Below are positions 40,673-50,145 of a stretch of 64,000 nt of DNA, in pieces. The DNA is from Actinomycetota bacterium. GTDB taxonomy: Bacteria; Actinomycetota; Acidimicrobiia; Acidimicrobiales; RAAP-2. Under the pieces are notes generated by a model, which saw nothing but the letters and a program-made list of their open reading frames with translations, ran no database searches and was not told the DNA's origin. The stretch covers positions 1 through 64,000 of the forward strand of contig JAJPJD010000040.1 of the NCBI GenBank assembly GCA_021324355.1, given 5' to 3'. Both the position numbers and the translations under genes were made by a program. How positions within the stretch are numbered: position 1 is the first letter of the stretch; every line of letters begins with the position of its first letter.

Positions 40673-42040
40673 TCAGGAGAAGTCCAGGCGGTGGACCTCC
40701 AGCAGCTCGTCGAGCATCGGCTCGGCGACTTCGAGGTCCCCGACCAACGGGTGGGCGAGGAGCGCCTGCAGCGCAACGTCCCGCCGGCGGGTCAGCGCGG
40801 CTTGGATCGTCAGGGTCTCGTGCGCCTTCACCGCCTGCACCAGGCCGCGGAACGAGAGCGGGATCTCCCCCACTGCGAGAGGCGTGACGCCCGCGGCAGC
40901 GACCCGGCACACGATCTCGACCGAGGCTTGATCGGGCAAGTCACGCACCATCCCATGGTTGAGGACGCTCATCGCCACCTCGGTCGGCTGGTCGAGGACC
41001 ATCGCCCTCACCACGCCAAAGGTGACACTGCTGTAGCCCTGACCGCCTCGCTTGGCGAGCGCGGCCGGAGGCGACATCGAGGCTGGGTTCGCCGCCTCGT
41101 TGAAGATCTCGGCTTCGATCTCCATGATCTGCTGAGCCCTGGTCTTGTCTGCCTCGAGCTGCTTGGACAACGCTGCCCTTCTGCGGAAGTAGTACTCGCA
41201 GTAGCCGGGAATGGGGAAGGCCCCGAGCACCCGGGACAGCTCGCACCACCGCTCAAGCTCAACCGACACCCCGCGGAGCCGCCCGGTGACCGTCTCGATG
41301 GCCTCGGCCGTGATGTCCTGGCCGCTGGCGTGCACCGAGTGGACGAACCCGACGTGATTCAACCCGACGCAACGGGTCTCGACCGTCCCGAACTGCTCAG
41401 CCAGGACCTCTGCCAGCATCCTCTGGAGGCTCGGGATCCCCGAGCACAGCCCGACCAACCGAGCCGAGGTGTGGTTCAGCACTGCTTCGGTGATGACCCC
41501 GCTCGGGTTCGTGTAGTTGAGGATGGTTGCCTCGGGTGCCAATCGAACGACCTCTCGGGCGATCTCGACCATGACCGGGATCGTGCGCAAGGCTTTGAAC
41601 ATTCCCCCCGGGCCGGTGGTCTCCTGGCCAATGACCCCGTATCGGAGCGGAATGCTCTCGTCCAGGTGGCGAGCCGCCATCCCCCCGACCCTGACCTGGG
41701 TCACGACGAAGTCAGCTCCTGGGAGCGACCGAGAGAGGTCGGTCGACGCGCAGACCTCGATCGGACGATCCGCCGCCGCCAGCATGCGCTCGGTCAGGCC
41801 GGCCATGATCCCGAGGCGCTCCTGGTCGATGTCCACCAGCCTGATCTGGCCCACCGGCAGGTCCACCCCTGGCCCGCCGGCGAGACCGGAGACCAGCTCG
41901 GGGGTGTAGCTCCCCCCTGCGCCCACCACCACCAGGACCACGTCCCGACGAACAGAGCGCGGCCGGTGCGCTCGGGGCCGACCTCGAACGGCAGGCGTCG
42001 ACCCCGGAGCGATGGCCCGCGCTGCCTCGCTGGCGCTCAC
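40673..42040 (-). CDS. Glycoside hydrolase family 4 (6-phospho-beta-glucosidase/chitobiose type)
   Basis: VLVVVGAGGSYTPELVSGLAG; LVDIDQERLGIMAGL; QVRVGGMAARHLDESIPLRYGVIGQETTGPGG; NYTNPSGVITEAV; GLNHVGFVHSV. Confidence 0.9.
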   Translation of the reverse strand: MSASEAARAIAPGSTPAVRGRPRAHRPRSVRRDVVLVVVGAGGSYTPELVSGLAGGPGVDLPVGQIRLVDIDQERLGIMAGLTERMLAAADRPIEVCASTDLSRSLPGADFVVTQVRVGGMAARHLDESIPLRYGVIGQETTGPGGMFKALRTIPVMVEIAREVVRLAPEATILNYTNPSGVITEAVLNHTSARLVGLCSGIPSLQRMLAEVLAEQFGTVETRCVGLNHVGFVHSVHASGQDITAEAIETVTGRLRGVSVELERWCELSRVLGAFPIPGYCEYYFRRRAALSKQLEADKTRAQQIMEIEAEIFNEAANPASMSPPAALAKRGGQGYSSVTFGVVRAMVLDQPTEVAMSVLNHGMVRDLPDQASVEIVCRVAAAGVTPLAVGEIPLSFRGLVQAVKAHETLTIQAALTRRRDVALQALLAHPLVGDLEVAEPMLDELLEVHRLDFS

Positions 42041-43026
42041 CGCCGCTCCCCTGGGTCCTCGTTCCAGCCCGGGTGCCCGGCCAGGGCCTCGAAGAGTCGG
42101 GTCGCCGGCAGCCCGGCCCGGTGCCCGGCCAGCACCAGTGCACCCTGCTCTGGGGGGAGCGCCACGTCGACCACCCTGGCCTGCGGGCACAACTCCGTCA
42201 ACCTCGCCGAGACCACGCCCAAAAGCTCGGGCCCGAGCCGCTGGAGCACCCCGCCACCGAACGCGGCATCGAAGCCCCCTGGACCCATGCGCGCCGCCAT
42301 CGCGCTCACCGTGGTCGCCAGGTCCGATGCCAGGGCGTCGACCATCTGAGCGGCGACCGGGTCGCCGGCCCGCCACGCGTCGCGGACCACCAGGACGCTG
42401 GTCGACACCTGACGCCACCCCGCACCGGTTGGATCAGCCAGCTGGAGGTAGAGCGCGTCGAGATCGGCCACCCCGAAGTGCTCGAGCAGACGTGAGGCCA
42501 GGTCGGTCCGTTGCAGGCGGCCATCGAGCATCCGGACCACCCGAGCCAAGGCCTCACGGCGAATATCGAAGAGGCGCGCGTAGTCGAACGGGTCGAAGAC
42601 CTGCTCTCCACCGAGGGCCGAACGGTAGGCAGAGGTGAAGGCGGAGCCTTGCTGGACGATGGTGGCTCGACTCGACGGGGTCGCGCCCCACAGCGCCACC
42701 ACGGCATCATTGACCAGGTCGGTGGCGGCCGGGTCGAGGTCGAGCCCGGAGCACAGCGCCGCGTGCTGTGCATCCCAATCCTTGGGGAAGTCGACACCGC
42801 ACATCCCGGCCGCAGTGAACTCGACCTCGCCCCTGGTGACTCCGGCCTCCGCGCAAGTCCGGTCCAACAGCGCTCGCAGGGTCTCGAGCTGGCTCTGGCT
42901 GGGAGGACCGAACAACATCATCCCTGCGCCCCGGCCGGTACCCACCAGCCGGCCGCCTCGATCGCACAGCGCGACGACGCTCTTCGAGACCCCGGTGTCG
43001 ATGCCGACGAGGTAGCGACGGGTCAT
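42037..43026 (-). CDS. BadF/BadG/BcrA ATPase family sugar kinase (N-acetylglucosamine kinase-like)
   Basis: YLVGIDTGVSKSVVALCDRGGRLVGTGRG; AAGMCGVDFP; NDAVVALWGATP; AFGGGVLQRLGPELL; 4-nt overlap with GH4. Confidence 0.85.
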   Translation of the reverse strand: MTRRYLVGIDTGVSKSVVALCDRGGRLVGTGRGAGMMLFGPPSQSQLETLRALLDRTCAEAGVTRGEVEFTAAGMCGVDFPKDWDAQHAALCSGLDLDPAATDLVNDAVVALWGATPSSRATIVQQGSAFTSAYRSALGGEQVFDPFDYARLFDIRREALARVVRMLDGRLQRTDLASRLLEHFGVADLDALYLQLADPTGAGWRQVSTSVLVVRDAWRAGDPVAAQMVDALASDLATTVSAMAARMGPGGFDAAFGGGVLQRLGPELLGVVSARLTELCPQARVVDVALPPEQGALVLAGHRAGLPATRLFEALAGHPGWNEDPGERR

Positions 43027-43175
43027 GACTCCTTCCTCGGTCGCCACCCTACGGAGCCTTCGCGGTTCCGGCGAACTTACGGCCACGGCGCCCGGAAGCG
43101 TCGATCGGTAATCCGAAACTCGACAAGAGCCGTGGAGCCGGTCCGGACGAACGGTTGAGGTCGTAGGGTTCCACC

Positions 43176-43787
43176 ATGAACGAGAGCTACCACTACCTCA
43201 CCATCCAGACCTCCCGTGGCGAGCTGAATCGCCTCCGATCGGCGCTCCGCCAGGACGCAGGTGGCGTGCTCGGGAGCTTCGAGGGTGCGGTGGTGGGCGT
43301 CTGGCTGGGCGCTGGCAGCATCGGCTGGGCCGACGACGAGGCCATCGTGCTCATCGGCCCCACCGACCGAGGCACCGGGTCCGAGTGGACTGGTCCTCTG
43401 CACATCGAGGGCACGTGCGTCGCAGTGCCGCTGCAGGCAACCGTGCGACCGGTGGACCCAGGCCCGATGCGCTCGACCGGCGTCCATGCCCACCGATGGC
43501 TCGACGTCGAGCCAGGAAACATCGACGAGGCGATCGACCTGTCGGCACAGGCCTGGCCGGCCTTCGAAGCGAGCTTCGACGCTCGGATCGAAGGGCTGTT
43601 CCGGACGACGGACGGCTCGAGCCGCCTGCTCCTCGTCACCTGGTACTCGTCGGTCGCCGAGTGGGAGCGCTCCCGGGGCGTTCCCGGAACCGAGCACGGT
43701 GCCCTGGACGAGGCCCGCCGCATGTTCCAACGGCGGCGCCAGCTCACCAGGCGCCAGATCGTGCGCCTCGCGCCACCGATGCCATGA
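43176..43787 (+). CDS. Hypothetical protein (203 aa)
   Basis: Intact ORF MNESYHYLTIQTSRGELNRLRSALRQDAGG...; its 3' end is duplicated at 46483-46605. Confidence 0.65.
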   Translation: MNESYHYLTIQTSRGELNRLRSALRQDAGGVLGSFEGAVVGVWLGAGSIGWADDEAIVLIGPTDRGTGSEWTGPLHIEGTCVAVPLQATVRPVDPGPMRSTGVHAHRWLDVEPGNIDEAIDLSAQAWPAFEASFDARIEGLFRTTDGSSRLLLVTWYSSVAEWERSRGVPGTEHGALDEARRMFQRRRQLTRRQIVRLAPPMP

Positions 43788-43887
43788 CCTCACTCGCTGG
43801 GGCCGACACGGGCTTGGCTAGCCGTCCGCAGCTCGCCGAATGGGCACCGTGGATACGCGAAGCGCACATTGCTCGAACCCGGCCATT

Positions 43888-44370
43888 CCCACTCACATTG
43901 GTCTACTCGTCATTGGTGATGACGTTGTTGTGGACATCTTCACCAGTCACCACGGCCGTCTGCGCGGTGCAAGTGTCAGTCCAGTTCTCAAGCGCGATAC
44001 CGATGTCGTTGTTCCGCAGCATGTTGTTATGGATGGACATCCCCGGGGTGAGCTGATAGCCGAAGCAGCCGCCGAACACCAGGATCCCCGTCGATTGAGT
44101 CTGACCGTCTCCGGTGTACGAGTTGTCAGACAGCGCTCATTGGCCCCGAATTGTTCGCGTGCACGATCGGCCCATGCGATCCCGTCCGAAATGCACGCGG
44201 ACGTTGCAGCCGGTGGCATCGACGACCCCGCTGACGGCCCCTGGGTTCGCCAAGGCCGCAGTCAAGTCCACACCGCCGCGAACGAACCCGGTCGCAATGC
44301 AGGGCCCAGTGGTCGCTACGGAGCTCGAAAGCGACACCGCCGCCGCAAGGAAATCCACGACGGGCATATT
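43888..44370 (-). pseudogene. Decayed copy of the parallel beta-helix gene
   Basis: Aligns to 46975-47780 in segments (43888-44131 with 46975-47225; 44136-44370 with about 47532-47780) with about 300 bp missing between them, the 3' end missing and frame lost. Confidence 0.85.
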
Positions 44371-44415
44371 CACTCGTGTCATCCCATGCGTTGTAGCGGA
44401 AGGAGCCTCACAGCC

Positions 44416-44439
44416 GGCACATACTCAGGCACATACTCA
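44416..44439. repeat. 12-bp tandem duplication GGCACATACTCA x2
   Basis: Two adjacent copies in copy A; the paralogous locus near 48058 has a single copy. Confidence 0.85.
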
Positions 44440-44652
44440 GAGGAGAGGCCAGACGTAGCGCACGGTCTCCATTTTGAGCCAGACACAAGGCAAGAGCCAG
44501 ACGTTATGACGAAGCCGAACCCCCACCATGTGGTGACCATAGCGTCGAGATTCCCGGCTAGCACGGGGGGCTGCCTCTTCACAGACCCTCCGCAATCGTC
44601 ACCAGCACCGATCGGATGGATCGGTGTCGCATGAGCCGGCCTCTGCGAATGT

Positions 44653-46080
44653 TTAGGTCGTCGCCGCGATCGGGACTGTGAACCCGACCGCGGCGATCGC
44701 GTAGGGCGGCAGGGTGATCGTGGTGCCGAGGACGCTGGTGGCGCGGGTCAGACCCGAGATGGTCGCGGTGGGAGCCGCACTAATAGACACGAGGGAAGCC
44801 CCAGTTGACAGGCCGGTCCCTGTTCCGGCAGACATGGTGACAGCCTGGTCGGTCAAGTTGATCAGCACCGTTCGGGTGCTGTTCAGGCCGTTGAACGAAA
44901 CCCCAATCACCCCAGCCGCTCCATCTGGCAGGGCGGGCGTTACGGCGAAGCGAAGTGGCGTGACCCTTGATGCCTGAGCGGAAGCGTTGGTCAAGAACAT
45001 CAGGGCCGCTCCGGCCACTGTCGGTTTTGGATCCAGGCCTGCGGTGAAGGCACCCGTGGAAGGGTTGGAGAACAGATCCCAATAGTCGTCCAGCTGCACC
45101 CGGGGTGATTGATCGATCAGGGACATCAGCTCGGCCACGTAGAGCCCGTGGAGCCACGTGGTGCCCCAAGCTGGTTCGCCGCCCGAGCGGCCCCGCTGGG
45201 ACAGGTTGAACTCGGTGATCCAGATCCGGTATCGGCTAGGAATGGCCGCTATGACCTGCTGGGTGGATCGCCAGCTGGCCTGAGCAGCGCCAAGAATCTG
45301 CCCCGGACCAGGATCCTTGCCTATCGGGGCGAAGTAGTCGTGCAACGTGACCGCGTTGATCTCCGCACCGGCGACCGATATCAAAGTTCTGTTCCAGGAA
45401 TTCTCGCGTGCTGTGCTCTGGGGGAGAGAACCGACCGCGGCGATCTGGGCATGGGGAAATGCAGCCCGGATAGCCGGCGCCCAGCGCGCCACGGTACGGG
45501 CATAGGAGGCTGCCGTAGGGAACACCTGGAGGTAGCTGTTGTTGCCCAGATAGAACTCGTTGCCCAACTCGACATAGCGCACTGGGATTCCCAGTTTTTG
45601 GGCGGTGTGCAGCATCAGTAGCTGGTTTGGGAGTGTAGAGGTGAGCAAGTTGAGGTCGAAGACGGGAGTGACCCCGGCCTCTCGGACGATGCCTTTCAGG
45701 GTTTGCAGGGTGAAGCCATAGTCGCGGACATGACCCGGCTTCGGTCTGCCGGTGCTGGAGATCGTCGGGGGCTGATTCACCGATCCGTTCTGCCAGTCCC
45801 AGTAGTTCGCGATCGTTCCGCCCGGGTACCGGATCGTTCCACCCCGAAAGTCCCGCAACGCGGTGATGACCCCGGGCGCGGTGAAATCCTCACCGACCCC
45901 TGAGTAATCGAGGTTCGATCCGTTGATCGGTGCGGTCAATGTCAGCGGGGATGCCGCCCGGACTCTGACCTCAGCAGCATGTTCGCCGCTGGGAGACAGG
46001 CGTGTCACCCCAGCATCAGTACACCCGGTCATGAGAAGCACCAATACGGCGCCCACCGCAAGGCTTGCTTTGCCGAACAT
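44653..46080 (-). CDS. Secreted lipoprotein, clan-A glycoside hydrolase-like
   Basis: Lipobox MFGKASLAVGAVLVLLMTGCTD; RYPGGTIANYWDW; VRYVELGNEFYL (putative acid/base); YRIWITEFNLSQ (putative nucleophile); C-terminal beta domain. Confidence 0.75.
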   Translation of the reverse strand: MFGKASLAVGAVLVLLMTGCTDAGVTRLSPSGEHAAEVRVRAASPLTLTAPINGSNLDYSGVGEDFTAPGVITALRDFRGGTIRYPGGTIANYWDWQNGSVNQPPTISSTGRPKPGHVRDYGFTLQTLKGIVREAGVTPVFDLNLLTSTLPNQLLMLHTAQKLGIPVRYVELGNEFYLGNNSYLQVFPTAASYARTVARWAPAIRAAFPHAQIAAVGSLPQSTARENSWNRTLISVAGAEINAVTLHDYFAPIGKDPGPGQILGAAQASWRSTQQVIAAIPSRYRIWITEFNLSQRGRSGGEPAWGTTWLHGLYVAELMSLIDQSPRVQLDDYWDLFSNPSTGAFTAGLDPKPTVAGAALMFLTNASAQASRVTPLRFAVTPALPDGAAGVIGVSFNGLNSTRTVLINLTDQAVTMSAGTGTGLSTGASLVSISAAPTATISGLTRATSVLGTTITLPPYAIAAVGFTVPIAATT

Positions 46081-46482
46081 GACTCCAATGATCCGCCCCG
46101 CATTTGGGCCGTTCGATCGCCGAACGTTAGCATCCCGTGACTTTTCCGCCGCCCGGTGAGTTGAGCAATCCTCTGCTATTAGATCCCGCCTACCCAAGCG
46201 AACGGTATGCGGAGCGCTTTCTCGAACTCTTACGCGCAGCGAGTACCTGAACTAACTGCTCGTGTTCTCCCGATGTCACCTCGAAGCCATCATGGCGGAG
46301 TCTCCCTACCACTGCGAGGCACAACCAAGCCCCACCCGTCCCGTAACCCCGACTTCGTCAACAAGCGAGGTGCTCCTCGGCCCGGACACGAAGCTCGCGC
46401 TCCTCATATGACGAGCCAATGCGGCCACACAGCAACGGACCTTCCCGGAACCACGTCCACGGACGTCCCAAAGCGGCCCTGT

Positions 46483-46605
46483 GAGCGCTCCCGGGGCGTT
46501 CCCGGAACCGAGCACGGTGCCCCGGACGAGGCCCGCCGCACGTTTCAGCCGCGACGCCAGCTCACCAGGCGCCAGATCGTGCGCCTCGCGCAACCGATGC
46601 CGTGA
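46483..46605 (+). pseudogene. Truncated 3' fragment of the 203-aa gene at 43176
   Basis: ERSRGVPGTEHGAPDEARRTFQPRRQLTRRQIVRLAQPMP* versus ERSRGVPGTEHGALDEARRMFQRRRQLTRRQIVRLAPPMP* of the intact gene. Confidence 0.9.
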
Positions 46606-46788
46606 CCTCGGTCGCCGGGGCCGACACGGGCTCGGCTAGTCGTCCGCAACTCACCGAATGGGCACCGTGGATATGCGAAGCGCACCTTGACCGAACCAGG
46701 TCACCAATCAGCCCGCGGGCTGGGATCCTTCTCGGAGGCTCCTCACTCGATTAGCGGACAATCCTCGATCCCCACGACCAACCCGTGG

Positions 46789-47805
46789 TCACCCGATGTC
46801 GTTGTTGTGCACCGAAGGATCCGTCGCCAACGAAAGGTCGATGGGAACGATGAACATCGATGCCGTGTCGACAGCTGGCGTGTAGCCGATACCCGAGATC
46901 GAATTGTTGTGGATGCTGTCGCCGTCGCCGATATCGGTGATCCCGGCCTGATAGCCCTGACAGCTGCTGGAGCAGCCATTCCCGCTCACATTGGTCTGCT
47001 CGTCATTGGTGATGACGTTGTTGTGGACATTTTCACCAGTCATCACGGCAGTCTGCGCGGTGCAAGTGTCATTCCAGTTCTCGACCGCGATACCGATGTC
47101 GTTGTTTCGCAGCACGTTGTTATGAATGGAGATCCCCGGGGTGAGCTGATAGCCGAAGCACCCGCCGAACACCAGGATCCCCGTCGATTGGGTCTGACCG
47201 TCTCCGGTGTACGAGTTGCCAGACACCGTGTTGTTCGCGATGTCCGCGGTGGCGCCGTTGGCAACTTGGATCCCGTTTGCCGCAATGAAGTCAACCGGAC
47301 CGAGGCCGGTCACCGTGTTGCCATGGATCACCGCTGACCCGCCATTGACCGTGATCCCACCCTTTTGGTACTGGCTCACGGTGTTGTTCATGATATTTCC
47401 GGAGCTCGGTGCTCCGAAGGCCCAATAGATCCCGACACCCTGCTGGAGGCCGTTGAACGGAACCTCCCCGATGTTGTGGATCGATGAGTTCATGACGTTC
47501 ACCGAGCCACCGTTGTTCACGACGCCGAACTCATTGGCCCCGAAGATGTCCGCGTGCATGACCTGCCCATGCGATCCCGGTCCGAAATACACGCCGACGT
47601 TGCAGCCGGTGGCATCGACGACCCCGCTGACCGTCCCCGGGTTCACCAAGGCCGCCGTCAAGTCCACACCGCCGCGAACGAACCCCGTTGCGGTGCAGGA
47701 CGCGGCTGCCGCTACGGAGCTCGAAAGCGACACCGCCGCAATGAACCCCACGACGAGCACACATGCCGAGATCACTCGCCTGATCCCATGCGTCGTAGTG
47801 CGCAT
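46789..47805 (-). CDS. Secreted right-handed parallel beta-helix protein
   Basis: Signal peptide MRTTTHGIRRVISACVLVVGFIAAVSLSSSVAAAA; repeated SxIHNNxI / IxNNTVS / HNNVLRNND motifs. Confidence 0.85.
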   Translation of the reverse strand: MRTTTHGIRRVISACVLVVGFIAAVSLSSSVAAAASCTATGFVRGGVDLTAALVNPGTVSGVVDATGCNVGVYFGPGSHGQVMHADIFGANEFGVVNNGGSVNVMNSSIHNIGEVPFNGLQQGVGIYWAFGAPSSGNIMNNTVSQYQKGGITVNGGSAVIHGNTVTGLGPVDFIAANGIQVANGATADIANNTVSGNSYTGDGQTQSTGILVFGGCFGYQLTPGISIHNNVLRNNDIGIAVENWNDTCTAQTAVMTGENVHNNVITNDEQTNVSGNGCSSSCQGYQAGITDIGDGDSIHNNSISGIGYTPAVDTASMFIVPIDLSLATDPSVHNNDIG

Positions 47806-47934
47806 TTGATGCCCCCCTCCGCAGAGAACCCGCGCAATCAGAGCAGAGCAACTCGCGCAACGCAAGCGCCATTGTTGCTAACGGCTGGAGCCAGCTGCAG
47901 CCTGTGGTTCCCGCCAGGCGCCGCCCGTCGGCCG

Positions 47935-48159
47935 CTAGATAATTCCAGCTCGCGTGGCCTCGATGCGCATCTCATTGATGCACCGTTGGCAGAGCTGATC
48001 GGGCCCGCACGTCCACTCCGATCGCTCATCGCACAGGGGACGAAAAGCTTCGCAGCGGGCACATACTGAGACGAGAGGCCACACGTAACGCCCGGGTCTC
48101 TGCTTTGGGCCACACACGATGCAGGGGCGGACCTTATGACGCATCCGAACCCCCACCAT
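47935..48159 (-). CDS. Small (74 aa) eight-cysteine, probable zinc-binding protein
   Basis: MVGVRMRHKVRPCIVCGPKQRPGRYVWPLVSVCARCEAFRPLCDERSEWTCGPDQLCQRCINEMRIEATRAGII*; CxxC-x(n)-CxxC-...-CxxC pattern; degraded paralogue in copy A (about 44410-44533). Confidence 0.55.
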   Translation of the reverse strand: MVGVRMRHKVRPCIVCGPKQRPGRYVWPLVSVCARCEAFRPLCDERSEWTCGPDQLCQRCINEMRIEATRAGII

Positions 48160-48409
48160 GTGGTCACCATAGCGCCGAGATACCCGGCTAGCCGGGGGAC
48201 CCGAAACACCGAGAGATCTCGACCTTCCCTTCGGTGCGATCCGGCCCCTATGGTGCCTCACTCCATCGAGAACCGAGCGGCGCCACCGCGAAGCTCACGA
48301 TCGGTGAGGACTCTCGGAGCAATGGTCGTCGGCCGTCCCTTCAACCACGGAGGACCTCGACGGATGTGACCCTTGTTCGCGGTCAGCATCGGCGGTACGT
48401 TCGCCGGGC

Positions 48410-49627
48410 GTGCGGCGCGTCATTTCGTACCTGTCGCTGACCGTGCTGATCCTGGGTACAGGGTTCGGGATCGGTCTGGGACTCGCCGAAGCGCCCGCTG
48501 GTCAGGGACACAAGGTAACGACGGGCGAAGCAACGTCGACCACAGCACCTCCGGGCTCCACCTCCCCTCGAACGTCTTCTTCCTCACTTCCACTTCCTCA
48601 GCTTCAACAGATTGCCTTCTTCAACCGGACATCGGGCTACGGGCTGTTCACCACTGAGTCGAGCCTTGGTGCATGTGCTCTCTTGGTTGGCCCAAGTAGC
48701 GACGGTGGTGCGCACTTCGGACCTCTCACACGGGTCACCACGTGCGACACGCACTTGTGGGGCGATCAGCTCGCGTTCAATGACCATGGTGACGGGTATG
48801 TCTTCAACCCTGATCTGTTCATCACCTACGACGGAGGAAGGCACTGGGCCTACGTTCCTCAAGCTGGCATCGTGCTCTCGGTCGAGACCCTCGGCTACTC
48901 GGTCTGGATGCTCGAGGCTGACTGTGCGCCGGCGAATCCGCAGTACTGCACGCTCAACTTGCAGACCTCGGCCGATGGTGGAGTGTCGTGGTCGGAGTCA
49001 CCGAGCCAGCCTCACCTCGACTCTGTCTCCTTTGTCCCGGCGGCTGGAGGCTTGCTCGGTCAGACCTGGCTCGTTCGCACGAGCCAGTCATCGGCTTATG
49101 TCCTGTCGAACCCAGTTCAAAACCCCTTCGGAGCTCCGGACCAGGCCGCCCTCGCCTTCACCGACAACGGAGGGGAATCCTGGACGACCAGTGAAGTTCC
49201 TTGCGGTTTCGACGCGCAGTCCGTGGAGATGTCCGCAGCGCCGGATGGCTCGCTCCTGGCGTTGTGCGCCGGAGAACCCGGCGCCGGTAACCAGGTGAAG
49301 ACGGTTCTGCGTTCCTCTGACCACGGTCAGACCTGGACCACGATGGTCCCTTATAAGACCTTGGTAGCGATCGACGATGGTTACATCGGATAGTTCGATG
49401 CTGTCTCCCCGACGACCGCCTTCGCCATCGGCGACAGGAGCCCGCTGCTCGTCACCCGCGACAGCGGAAGGACCTGGCAACCCGTAGACATCGCGGGGGA
49501 TACGGCCGGAGGACCAGGCCAGGTGATCTTTTTCAACGCTTCTGTGGGCATCGTGCTGGGTGATAACACCCTGTGGAGCACGAGCGATGGTGGGGCGAGC
49601 TGGTCCCGCGTGATACCCACACCATGA
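48410..49627 (+). pseudogene. Secreted Asp-box (BNR/sialidase-like) beta-propeller protein interrupted by in-frame TAG at 49391-49393
   Basis: ORF 48410-49393 with Asp-box repeats ITYDGGRHW, SADGGVSW, FTDNGGESW, RSSDHGQTW; after TAG the same frame continues 77 aa with VTRDSGRTW and STSDGGASW to TGA at 49625. Confidence 0.85.
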
Positions 49628-50036
49628 CCCACACAGGTGTGACGCCGTGAGCCCGTTGCTTCAGCGGCTGGGACGCCGAGGGGGGAAACCCAACCCAAAG
49701 GGCCTGCGGACTCGGAACGTCGCATTAGTAGGCCACCGTTCCAACGAGCGTCGAGGTGGCGTCAGGCCGCTGAATGATTCGGGGCCACAGACGGTCATAG
49801 AACTCCCGAAAGCCAAATTGACCCTGTCCAACCGTTCCAATCAGGTCCAACGGACCGCCGCGACCCCTCGCGTCGACGATGTATCCCGTAGCTGCCGCTA
49901 GCGCCACGGGTCGGCGAACCCCCAGGGCCAAGACGGCGCGGACCCGAACTCTTAGGCTCCTCTCCCCGGCTCGCGCGGGGCACCATGGTGGACGAGTCCG
50001 TTGAACTGGGTTGCCAAGCCTCGAGCCTGACTCGGA

Positions 50037-50108
50037 GCCTGGGCGGGGAATCGAACCCCGGACCTGCGCATTACGAGTGCGCTGCTCTGCCGGCTGAGCT
50101 ACCCAGGC
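50037..50108 (-). tRNA. tRNA-Thr (CGT)
   Basis: Reverse strand GCCTGGGTAGCTCAGCCGGCAGAGCAGCGCACTCGTAATGCGCAGGTCCGGGGTTCGATTCCCCGCCCAGGC; 7-bp acceptor stem, anticodon loop CTCGTAA. Confidence 0.95.
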
Positions 50109-50145
50109 CGATCGCCGGCGTGGACGCCGGACCGAACGCCGTATC

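Larger units (their letters stand above)
43665..44570. repeat. Segmental duplication copy A (direct repeat of 46483-48200, with internal deletions)
   Basis: Near-identical stretches, e.g. gagcgctcccggggcgttcccggaaccgagcacggtgcc, cattggtgatgacgttgttgtggacat, ccgaacccccaccatgtggt; copy A skips blocks relative to copy B. Confidence 0.9.
46483..48200. repeat. Segmental duplication copy B (more complete copy)
   Basis: See copy A; same orientation, separated by the lipoprotein gene. Confidence 0.9.

Noticed and set aside
43868-43890. gctcgaacccggcc considered as a residual tRNA-Thr att site
   Set aside because: Matches only a few bases of the tRNA T-arm, and in a duplicated coding-remnant context; not enough for an attachment site.
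46207-46482. N-terminal part of ORF 46207-46605
   Set aside because: Only the portion from 46483 matches the duplicated gene; the upstream part has no similarity or domain and is probably chance.
49725-49931. Minus-strand 68-aa ORF (MALGVRRPVALAAATGYIVDARGRGG...)
   Set aside because: No recognisable domain, no clear SD, lies in the decayed island; could be a remnant but not supportable.
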